A stretch of DNA of 5,561 nucleotides, from positions 1 to 5,561 of the forward strand of contig CAZAQS010000305.1 in assembly GCA_964486825.1 (NCBI GenBank). Direction: 5' to 3'. The DNA comes from CAZAQS01 sp964486825. Lineage in GTDB: Bacteria > Chloroflexota > Anaerolineae > Anaerolineales > UBA4823. Positions within the stretch are counted from its first letter, which is position 1. Each line of letters begins with the position of its first letter. The position numbers were made by a program, and so were the translations under genes. Below, piece after piece: positions 1 through 5,517 of the stretch. The notes beneath the pieces were generated by a model. That model was not told where the DNA came from. It worked only from the letters and a program-made list of their open reading frames with translations, and made no database searches.

Positions 1-2092
1 ATCAAATTGTGGGAATCAGCGCAGCTCTAATCCCCTTCCTGGAGCATGATGATGCCAACCGGGCTCTAATGGGCTCGAATATGCAGGCTCAAGCGGTGCC
101 TCTGCTCACCCCAGATGTGCCACGTGTATCTACCGGCATGGAATATCATGCTGCCATGGATTCAGGGCAGGTCGTGATAGCCGAAGACGATGGCGAGGTA
201 ACCTCCGTAACCGGCAACCATATCACAATTCGGAGCGCCAACGGTGACCGGACTTACCACTTGCGCAAGTACCAGCGTTCCAACCAAAGTACGTGCATCG
301 ATCAGCGCCCAGCTGTGGTTAAAGGCCAGCGTGTGAAGAAGAATGACGTGATCGCAGACTCTTCATCTACAGAAAGTGGAGAATTAGCTCTCGGTCAAAA
401 TGTCACCGTAGCTTTCCTCTCATGGGAAGGCGCCAACTTCGAAGATGCAATCGTAATTTCGGAACGGTTGGTTCAGGAAGACCGCTTTACCTCTGTACAT
501 ATCGAGAAATACGAGGTGGAATCCCGCGATACTCGCCTGGGACCTGAGGAAATTACCCGTGATATTCCCAACGTAGGTGAGGACGCCATCAAGGACCTGG
601 ACGAGCGTGGTATTATCCGCATCGGTGCAGAGGTAGGTCCAAATGATATTCTGGTTGGCAAGATTTCTCCCAAAGGAGAGAAAGAGCTGACTCCCGAGGA
701 GCGCTTGCTGAGAGCAATCTTCGGTGAAAAATCCCGAGACGTTAAGGACACCTCCTTGCGAATGCCGCATGGGGAGCGTGGGAAGGTTGTAGATGTAAAG
801 GTATTTACCCGCGAAGAGAATTCTGACCTTTCGGCCGGCGTAGATATGATGGTGCGGGTCTCGGTCGCCCAAAGAAGGAAGATAACCGCTGGTGATAAGA
901 TGGCCGGGCGGCATGGAAATAAGGGCGTTGTTTCTCGGGTAGTTCCGGTTGAAGATATGCCTTATCTTGAAGATGGAACTCCGGTTGATATCGTGCTGAA
1001 CCCACTTGGGGTGCCTTCGNNNNNNNNNNCGGTGTACCCGGTCGTATGAACCTCGGGCAGGTCTTGGAGACCCACCTGGGTTGGGCGGCTGGACGGTTGG
1101 GATTCAGGGCGATTACGCCCGTCTTTGACGGAGCAACCGAGTACGAAATTGAAGCTGAGCTAGCCCGGGCCTGGTTGATCGATAAAGCCTGGGAGAAGCT
1201 GGGCGAGAAGGCCTGGGAATGGATCAAAAACGAGGAGTACGATTCTAAGAGCATTGAAGACGATGATGAAGTCCGTCGCCTGTACCTGGAAGTATGGCTC
1301 GGTGAGCGAGATTACGATATCTACCGTTTGATCTCAGATACACGCTTTGCCCGCCAGACTGTACTGCGGGAATGGCTCCAGGACAATGGGTATGATCCAG
1401 AAGATATCCTTGCTTTCGAAGACGTGAAACCCAGAGCCACAGCACAGACAGATAAAGATCAGAATGCGATCACCGCTTGCTTGCGCTTGTGGTTAGTAGA
1501 CAACGGAGTAAATGTATCTAAAATCAAGGATGAAGCCTTGCGAGGGAAAGCTGCTGACAAATCCATGGAATTGGGTGTGCCAGTTCCTACCCTGGGCAAA
1601 CAGAAAGTCCGGGATGGCAAGAGCGGTATACCTTATGACAGGCCGGTAACCATCGGTGTAATGACAATGCTTAAACTGCATCACCTGGTCGAGGACAAGG
1701 TACATGCCCGCTCGACCGGCCCTTACAGTCTGGTCTCACAACAACCACTGGGTGGTAAGGCTCAATTTGGTGGGCAGCGCTTTGGTGAGATGGAAGTGTG
1801 GGCCTTGGAGGCTTACGGGGCAGCACATACCTTGCAGGAGATGCTCACGGTGAAGTCGGACGATGTCCAAGGACGTGTGAAGACCTACGAGGCCATCGTC
1901 AAAGGTGAAGCGATCGAAGAACCAAGCATCCCGGCTTCCTTCCGTGTATTGGTGAAAGAGCTGCAGAGCTTGGGATTGGCTGTAGAGGCGGTAACCGAAT
2001 CTGGAGAGATCATCAAGTTTGGCAAGGATGAGGAAAGAGCTCGTCCACCTAAGCTCGGGACCGGTCTTTTGGGACTTGGCGAAGATTTTTAG
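1..2092 (+). CDS. rpoB: DNA-directed RNA polymerase beta subunit, 3' part (5' end cut off by window; internal N gap)
   Basis: This is the catalytic beta subunit of RNA polymerase; the window holds roughly its C-terminal half and the frame enters at base 3. The first residues match the conserved block containing SAALIPFLEHDDANRALMG, near E. coli residue 660, so the rifampicin pocket lies outside. NFEDAIVISER (about 429-461) carries the acidic pair equivalent to E. coli E813/D814. GDKMAGRHGNKG (about 891-926) carries lysines at 897-899 and 921-923, equivalent to E. coli K1065 and K1073. The large E. coli-type insertion before this block is absent. After the gap come MNLGQVLETHLG, PVFDGA, HARSTGPYSLV and QPLGGKAQFGGQRFGEMEVWALEAYGA, then the C-terminal clamp and a TAG stop. 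The frame differs across the 10 Ns (codons start at 3n before the gap and 3n+2 after), which I read as an assembly artefact rather than a pseudogene. A roughly 136-residue insertion follows PVFDGA. The next gene is rpsL, not the expected rpoC. Confidence 0.95.
1020..1029. other. Assembly gap (10 N) inside rpoB
   Basis: Ten Ns join two contigs in the middle of rpoB. The left flank ends with codons for L-G-V-P-S (1005-1019), and the right flank starts with codons for G-V-P-G-R-M-N (1031-1051). In the family this is a single stretch, N-P-(L/I)-G-V-P-S-R-M-N, so the flanks seem to encode the same residues twice. The Ns do not keep the frame, so the run is a placeholder and the true gap is probably negative (an overlap). 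Confidence 0.9.
1163..1570 (+). other. Lineage-type insertion in RpoB with four degenerate ~25-residue repeats
   Basis: Between PVFDGA (from 1118) and the conserved strand RDGKSG (from about 1610), the protein has about 164 residues where B. subtilis RpoB has about 28, giving an insertion of roughly 136 residues. Within it a core of the form W-(L/I)-x-(D/E/N)-x-x-(Y/V)-(D/N)-x-x-x-(I/L) occurs four times, with the tryptophan codons at 1220, 1295, 1373 and 1490. Examples are WLQDNGYDPEDI and WLVDNGVNVSKI. A possible fifth, less complete unit starts at the W codon at 1172. Spacing is 25, 26 and 39 residues. The units look helical and acidic, which suggests a small solenoid-like domain on the polymerase surface. 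The boundaries are approximate and the function is unknown. Confidence 0.75.
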
Positions 2093-2100
2093 GCTTGGTC

Positions 2101-2129
2101 TTGACGCTGATATAGCCACATGGTAAAAT
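2101..2129 (+). promoter_or_regulatory. Sigma70-type promoter with extended -10, for rpsL-rpsG-fusA-tuf
   Basis: A -35 box TTGACG (2101-2106, 5 of 6 to consensus) is followed by a 17-base spacer and a -10 box TAAAAT (2124-2129, 5 of 6). TG at 2121-2122 lies one base upstream of the -10, which is the extended -10 arrangement. Transcription should begin near 2135-2137, giving a leader of about 150 nt before the rpsL start. The promoter begins only 9 bases after the rpoB stop, and no terminator separates them, so the str genes may get both read-through and their own transcripts. Confidence 0.75.
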
Positions 2130-2155
2130 CGCTCTTCGTTACTTCTTGTATAAAC

Positions 2156-2176
2156 TTGGCAGTATACCCCTGCCAG
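2156..2176 (+). promoter_or_regulatory. First hairpin in the rpsL leader
   Basis: TTGGCAG at 2156-2162 can pair with CTGCCAG at 2170-2176: six Watson-Crick pairs plus an outer T-G wobble, with a 7-base loop TATACCC. It starts about 20 nt after the predicted transcription start and has no T-run after it, so it is not a terminator. A role in leader stability or regulation is inferred only. Confidence 0.45.
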
Positions 2177-2182
2177 AATTAG

Positions 2183-2269
2183 ATGACGGCAAGCATGAGC
2201 GAGGCCATCAGAACATCGATGGCCTCGTTTAGTGGAATAAACAAGATAGCATATAGATTTAGAAAGTGA
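2183..2269 (+). CDS. Possible 28-codon leader ORF before rpsL (doubtful)
   Basis: An ATG at 2183 (with another in frame at 2195) opens a frame of 28 codons, ending at TGA 2267-2269, 14 bases before the rpsL start. It spans the 14-bp leader hairpin. No SD precedes either ATG, and the peptide resembles nothing I know. It could be a leader peptide whose translation opens the hairpin, but an ORF this short is easily expected by chance. Confidence 0.15.
   Translation: MTASMSEAIRTSMASFSGINKIAYRFRK
2196..2231 (+). promoter_or_regulatory. Strong 14-bp hairpin in the rpsL leader (possible attenuator)
   Basis: GAGGCCATC (2201-2209) is perfectly complementary to GATGGCCTC (2218-2226) around an 8-base loop. 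The stem extends outward by five more pairs, two of them G-T wobbles, to 2196/2231. Only three Ts follow the GC-rich core, and those fall in the outer stem, so it is a poor intrinsic terminator. Because it lies downstream of the promoter at 2101-2129, it belongs to the str-operon leader. An attenuator, a protein-binding site or a weak terminator for rpoB read-through are all possible. Confidence 0.55.
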
Positions 2270-2273
2270 GTCT

Positions 2274-2278
2274 GGAGG
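2274..2278 (+). promoter_or_regulatory. Ribosome binding site of rpsL that fixes the GTG start
   Basis: GGAGG lies 5 bases before GTG 2284, a standard spacing. It falls inside the reading frame if the upstream GTG at 2266 is used, so it favours the shorter S12. Confidence 0.85.
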
Positions 2279-2283
2279 CGAAA

Positions 2284-2703
2284 GTGCCCACGATCAGTCA
2301 GTTAGTCCGTAAAGGACGAAAAACAAAGAAGGTCAAGAGCAAGGCCCCTGCTTTGCAGTACACCTTTAACTCTATGAAACAGCGCCGGATTCGCCAGGAG
2401 AAAGGTGCACCCCAAAAACGCGGCGTGTGCACTGTAGTACGTACAATGACCCCTAAGAAACCGAATTCTGCTCTTCGTAAGATCGCGCGTGTACGGCTTA
2501 CGAATGGCATCGAGGTCACTGCGTATATCCCCGGTGAAGGGCACTCGCTCCAGGAGCACTCGGTTGTGCTCGTTAGAGGTGGTCGTGTAAAGGACCTCCC
2601 TGGTGTCCGTTACCATATTGTACGCGGCACCCTGGATACAGGCGGGGTGAATGCCCGCCGTCAGGGACGTTCCAAGTACGGATCCAAGCGGCCAAAAGCT
2701 TGA
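2284..2703 (+). CDS. rpsL: 30S ribosomal protein S12
   Basis: S12 sits at the decoding centre of the 30S subunit and controls tRNA selection accuracy. The start is GTG at 2284, which gives the family N-terminus M-P-T-I-S-Q-L-V-R-K. A strong SD, GGAGG at 2274-2278, lies 5 bases upstream. A GTG 18 bases further upstream in frame (2266) would place this SD inside the gene and add six residues not seen in the family. The product is 139 residues, close to B. subtilis (138) and about 15 longer than E. coli, with the extra lysine/arginine-rich segment at residues 25-41. TPKKPNSALRK (56-66) and RGGRVKDLPGVRYH (98-111) are intact. K58 and K103, equivalent to the E. coli lysines where streptomycin resistance changes occur, are wild type. 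D104 matches the aspartate that is methylthiolated in E. coli. It is the first gene of the str operon here. Confidence 0.97.
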   Translation: MPTISQLVRKGRKTKKVKSKAPALQYTFNSMKQRRIRQEKGAPQKRGVCTVVRTMTPKKPNSALRKIARVRLTNGIEVTAYIPGEGHSLQEHSVVLVRGGRVKDLPGVRYHIVRGTLDTGGVNARRQGRSKYGSKRPKA

Positions 2704-2711
2704 GATAGAGA

Positions 2712-2757
2712 GACAAGCAATCGCCGGTGAATTCTTCTTATCCCGGCGATTCTTGTC
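2712..2757 (+). promoter_or_regulatory. 15-bp bulged stem-loop between rpsL and rpsG (candidate S7 operator)
   Basis: AATCGCCGG (2719-2727) pairs perfectly with CCGGCGATT (2743-2751). After a single bulged C at 2718, GACAAG (2712-2717) pairs with CTTGTC (2752-2757). The loop has 15 bases. No T-run follows, so it is not an intrinsic terminator. In E. coli, S7 represses its own operon by binding RNA between rpsL and rpsG. The same position suggests a similar role, but the fold has not been compared with the E. coli element. Confidence 0.6.
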
Positions 2758-2785
2758 GTAAGAATACTTTTGATGGAGTTGTCGA

Positions 2786-3256
2786 ATGTCTCGACGTAGT
2801 AAACCAGAAAAACGTGAAATTGCCCCCGACGTACGCTATAACAGCGTATCTGTCCAATCGTTTATCAATCGTGTACTCAAGAAAGGCAAGAAGAGCGTGG
2901 CTGCCAGCTTGATTTACGATGCCATGGACATTATTGAGGACAGGACTAAGCGGAACCCATATGAGGTCTTCGATCAGGCCATCAAGAACGTGATGCCCGT
3001 GATGGAAGTGAAACCCCGCCGGGTAGGCGGCGCCACATACCAGGTGCCTATGGAAGTACCCTCCTACAGGCGCTTTGCCCTGGCTACCCGCTGGATTCTT
3101 CAAGCCGCCAAATCCCGCTCTGGTAAGTCCTTCTCAGAAAAATTAGCTGCTGAGTTGATGGATGCGGCTAACAATACTGGGTCAGCGATCCGTAAACGTG
3201 AGGAAACTCATAAAATGGCGGAGGCCAACCGGGCCTTCTCCCATTACAGGGCCTAA
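2786..3256 (+). CDS. rpsG: 30S ribosomal protein S7
   Basis: S7 nucleates assembly of the 30S head by binding the 3' major domain of 16S rRNA, and it lines the E site and mRNA exit. The product is 156 residues, a usual bacterial length, and complete. It has the family start M-S-R-R-S-K, the basic helix region FINRVLKKGKKSVA (residues 26-39), the VKPRRVGGATYQVPMEV block (75-91, the beta-hairpin arm that contacts RNA), RRFALATRWI (95-104) and the C-terminal segment KMAEANRAFSHYRA. GGAG at 2775-2778 lies 7 bases before ATG 2786. It follows rpsL after 82 bases that hold a strong stem-loop, which suggests translational control as in E. coli, where S7 is the regulator of this operon. The stop is TAA. 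Nothing in the protein is abnormal. Confidence 0.97.
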   Translation: MSRRSKPEKREIAPDVRYNSVSVQSFINRVLKKGKKSVAASLIYDAMDIIEDRTKRNPYEVFDQAIKNVMPVMEVKPRRVGGATYQVPMEVPSYRRFALATRWILQAAKSRSGKSFSEKLAAELMDAANNTGSAIRKREETHKMAEANRAFSHYRA

Positions 3257-3271
3257 TAGAACCTCTAATAA

Positions 3272-3278
3272 AGGTGAT
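3272..3278 (+). promoter_or_regulatory. SD-like sequence in the rpsG-fusA gap, with a complementary anti-SD copy downstream
   Basis: AGGTGAT matches seven bases complementary to the 16S 3' end. It lies 8 bases before ATG 3287 of a short ORF. It is also perfectly complementary over 7 bases to ATCACCT at 3334-3340, so it could be hidden by base pairing. Confidence 0.4.
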
Positions 3279-3286
3279 TTTACCCA

Positions 3287-3415
3287 ATGCCAGAAGGGGT
3301 GAGCGGGAGAGGTGCGCTTGCAAATGAAAAGCCATCACCTCCCCTCCCTTCCTTGGGCAAATTAGTAGACAGATATTCAGGTATTAAGTATCAATGGCAC
3401 GCCAGTACCCGCTAG
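3287..3415 (+). CDS. Possible 42-codon ORF overlapping the fusA start (putative leader/coupling ORF)
   Basis: ATG 3287 opens 42 codons ending at TAG 3413-3415. The frame crosses the fusA ATG (3394) and stops 17 bases past it, in a different frame. An SD-like AGGTGAT (3272-3278) precedes it. The predicted peptide is rich in Gly, Pro and Lys, and I recognise no family. Translation would unfold the hairpin in this gap and end next to the fusA start, which could allow reinitiation on a gene that lacks a good SD of its own. Conservation is unknown; it may be chance. Confidence 0.25.
   Translation: MPEGVSGRGALANEKPSPPLPSLGKLVDRYSGIKYQWHASTR
3305..3344 (+). promoter_or_regulatory. GC-rich stem-loop in the 137-base rpsG-fusA gap
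   Basis: GAGGTG (3309-3314) pairs with CACCTC (3336-3341), extended by GGG (3305-3307) with CCC (3342-3344) across a bulged A at 3308. Inside, GCTT (3316-3319) can pair with AAGC (3329-3332). More purine-pyrimidine pairing is possible outward to about 3293/3351. There is no T-run, so it is not a typical terminator. Its right arm overlaps the segment that can instead pair with the SD-like site at 3272-3278, so the two folds exclude each other. Confidence 0.5.
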
Positions 3416-5469
3416 AAAGCTACCGCAATATAGGGATTATTGCCCATATTGACGCCGGTAAGACCACCACCACCGAGCGTATCTTGTTCTACACAGGTAA
3501 GACACACCGGATCGGCTCGGTGGATGATGGGACAACTGTCACTGACTGGATGGAACAGGAACGGGAGCGAGGCATCACCATCGTCTCTGCCGCCGTCTCA
3601 GCCGAGTGGAAGGGCTACCAGATAAATATTATCGATACACCCGGACATATCGACTTTACAGCCGAGGTACAGAGATCTCTGCGGGTGCTCGATGGCGGTA
3701 TTATTGTATTTGATGCTGTTCAGGGGGTGGAGCCGCAAAGTGAAACTGTCTGGAGGCAGGCTGATCGCTACCATGTCCCGCGCATCTGTTTTGTGAATAA
3801 GATGGACCGGGTTGGGGCTTCCTATGAACGGACCATCGATATGGTACGCGAGAGGCTGGGGGCAAATCCTTTGGCCATGCAACTCCCAATTGGCTCAGAG
3901 TCTTCCTTCAGAGGCGTGGTTGATTTATTAACAGAGAAAGCTTACGTCTGGGAAGACGACCTGGGTAAGGAGCCGAAGGAAGTTGAAATTCCCGCTGACC
4001 TACTCTCCCAGGCGCAAGAAATGCGGGAACGTCTGACCGAGCAAATTGCCGAGTTGGATGATGACTTGACTCTGCAGTATTTGGAGGGTGAAGATATCTC
4101 GGTAAATGACCTCAGAGTTGCTTTGCGGAAGGCTGTGCTTCGCAATGAGGCCAACCCCATTTACTGCGGAAGCTCTTTGAGAAATAAAGGCGTACAACTG
4201 CTCCTGGATGCGGTGATCGATTTTCTGCCATCACCGCAGGACATCCCTCCCGTGAAAGGTTTCGATCCTCGCTCGGAAGAGGAAGTTGAGCGGCCTGCTG
4301 AAGATGACGCCCCCTTGAGCGCTCTGGTCTTCAAGATCGTGACCGACCCCTATGTAGGCCGGCTGGCTTATATCCGGGTTTACTCTGGCAAATTGAGCCA
4401 GGGAACTATGATCTATAATTCTTCTAAAGATCGCCGGGAGCGTGTAGGACGCCTCCTCCGCATGTATGCAGACCGTCGTGAAGACATTAGCGAAGTGTTG
4501 GCGGGAGATATTGGCGCTGTATTAGGATTGAAAGAATCATTCACCGGTGATACTTTAAGCGATGCGACCCAGCCCGTGGTGCTCGAAAATATTACTTTCC
4601 CTGAACCCGTAATCTCTGTTGCTATTGAACCCAAGACGACGGCCGACCAGAACAAAATGGCGGAGTCGCTCCGCAAGTTGTCTGAAGAAGATCCCACCTT
4701 TCGGGTTAGGACAGATGAAGAAACCGGGCAAACGATTATTTCCGGAATGGGAGAGCTGCATCTAGAGATCTTGGTAGACCGGATGCTGCGCGAATTTCGC
4801 GTCCAAGCCAGGGTCGGCAAGCCCCAGGTGGCTTACCGTGAGTCGATTTCTCGAGCTGTGGAGAAGGTTGAACAGCGTTACATTCGCCAGACAGGTGGTC
4901 GCGGGCAGTATGGCCACGTAGTATTGGAGTTGCTTCCAGGCGACCCAGGCAGCGGTGTTGTATTTGTAAATGATATCATCGGCGGCGTGATCCCGAAAGA
5001 ATTTATCCCAGGCGTCGAAAAAGGCGTTCGGGAAGCTGCTGAGGGGGGTGTCCTGGCGGGTTACCCTGTCACCGATATTATCGTTCGATTGTATGATGGC
5101 TCTTTCCACGAGGTAGATTCAAGTGAGATGGCTTTCAAGGTAGCGGCCTCCATCGCCTTCAAAGAAGGCGTTCAGAAGGGAGCTCCCATACTGCAACAGC
5201 CGATCATGAAAGTAGAGACTGTAGCGCCAGAAGAATTCCTGGGAGATATCCTTGGTCAGCTCAATGCCCGCCGAGGAGAGATCCTGGGCATGGAGGTACG
5301 TCCCGGAAACGCACAAGCCGTGCGGGCCATGGTCCCTTTGGCAGAAATGTTTGGCTACGCCACCGATTTGCGCTCGATCACTCAGGGCCGGGGCGTGTTT
5401 ACAATGGAGTTTGATCATTACGCCCGTGTCCCGGAAAATGTGGCTCGGACGATAATTACTGGCGCTTAG
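3394..5469 (+). CDS. fusA: Translation elongation factor G
   Basis: EF-G is the GTPase that drives translocation of tRNA and mRNA after peptide-bond formation and, with RRF, splits ribosomes. The product is 691 residues, full length. GTPase motifs are all present: P-loop AHIDAGKTT (17-25), switch I with RGITI (Thr62), DTPGH (81-85), NKMD (135-138) and the G5-like CGSS (258-261). Domain II covers about 285-395. Domain III includes SGMGELHLEIL (450-460). Domain IV has GGRGQYGHV (501-509) and the tip loop DGSFHEVDSSEMAFK (568-582), with H572 equivalent to the tip histidine. Domain V ends in a normal C-terminus. These features fit canonical EF-G rather than a degenerate paralogue. ATG 3394 is the only likely start, since an in-frame TAA lies at 3385-3387. 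Only AGG at 3379-3381, 12 bases upstream, could serve as an SD, which is weak. tuf follows after 48 bases. Confidence 0.97.
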   Translation: MARQYPLESYRNIGIIAHIDAGKTTTTERILFYTGKTHRIGSVDDGTTVTDWMEQERERGITIVSAAVSAEWKGYQINIIDTPGHIDFTAEVQRSLRVLDGGIIVFDAVQGVEPQSETVWRQADRYHVPRICFVNKMDRVGASYERTIDMVRERLGANPLAMQLPIGSESSFRGVVDLLTEKAYVWEDDLGKEPKEVEIPADLLSQAQEMRERLTEQIAELDDDLTLQYLEGEDISVNDLRVALRKAVLRNEANPIYCGSSLRNKGVQLLLDAVIDFLPSPQDIPPVKGFDPRSEEEVERPAEDDAPLSALVFKIVTDPYVGRLAYIRVYSGKLSQGTMIYNSSKDRRERVGRLLRMYADRREDISEVLAGDIGAVLGLKESFTGDTLSDATQPVVLENITFPEPVISVAIEPKTTADQNKMAESLRKLSEEDPTFRVRTDEETGQTIISGMGELHLEILVDRMLREFRVQARVGKPQVAYRESISRAVEKVEQRYIRQTGGRGQYGHVVLELLPGDPGSGVVFVNDIIGGVIPKEFIPGVEKGVREAAEGGVLAGYPVTDIIVRLYDGSFHEVDSSEMAFKVAASIAFKEGVQKGAPILQQPIMKVETVAPEEFLGDILGQLNARRGEILGMEVRPGNAQAVRAMVPLAEMFGYATDLRSITQGRGVFTMEFDHYARVPENVARTIITGA

Positions 5470-5473
5470 CCAG
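5459..5473 (+). repeat. Small inverted repeat over the fusA stop codon
   Basis: CTGGC (5459-5463) pairs with GCCAG (5469-5473) around a 5-base loop. Outside, ATTA (5455-5458) can pair with TAAT (5478-5481) across a 4-base bulge. An AT-rich stretch follows without a clear T-run. A weak processing or attenuation site is possible, and so is chance. Confidence 0.25.
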
Positions 5474-5506
5474 TTCGTAATAAAACATTTAATTTCTTCG
5501 ATATTT

Positions 5507-5511
5507 AGGAG
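5507..5511 (+). promoter_or_regulatory. Ribosome binding site of tuf
   Basis: AGGAG lies 6 bases before ATG 5518 in an AT-rich 48-base spacer. It is much stronger than the site before fusA, in line with the high level of EF-Tu needed in cells. Confidence 0.85.
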
Positions 5512-5517
5512 ACATTT

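Noticed and set aside
420..914. Long open frames on the - strand opposite rpoB
   Set aside because: They lie wholly opposite a conserved gene, have no recognisable family features, and are expected from the codon use of the + strand gene.
1888..1897. Ten bases CGAGGCCATC shared between rpoB and the rpsL leader stem (2200-2209)
   Set aside because: A single 10-base match in a window this size carries little weight, and the rpoB copy is explained by a conserved Y-E-A-I coding motif.
1046..2092. A separate gene starting at ATG 1046
   Set aside because: This ATG is the internal methionine of the conserved RpoB motif V-P-x-R-M-N; the coding sequence continues upstream of it into the N gap. It is the rest of rpoB.
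2196..2231. An intrinsic terminator for rpoB
   Set aside because: The stem is strong, but only three Ts follow its core and they pair in the outer stem. It also lies downstream of the str promoter. I kept it as a leader hairpin instead.
2266..2283. An upstream GTG start for rpsL adding six residues
   Set aside because: The SD at 2274-2278 would fall inside the gene, and the family N-terminus begins at the GTG at 2284.
2727..2912. A 61-codon frame starting in the rpsL-rpsG gap
   Set aside because: It starts at a GTG inside the stem-loop without an SD, and most of it overlaps rpsG in another frame.
3339..3357. A G-quadruplex on the - strand
   Set aside because: The G tracts are 2, 4, 3, 2 and 3 long, not four tracts of three or more, so a stable quadruplex is unlikely.
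3353..3393. A promoter directly before fusA
   Set aside because: TTGGGC at 3353-3358 has no acceptable -10 at 16-18 bases; the nearest candidates, TATTCA and TATTAA, have poor matches or the wrong spacing.
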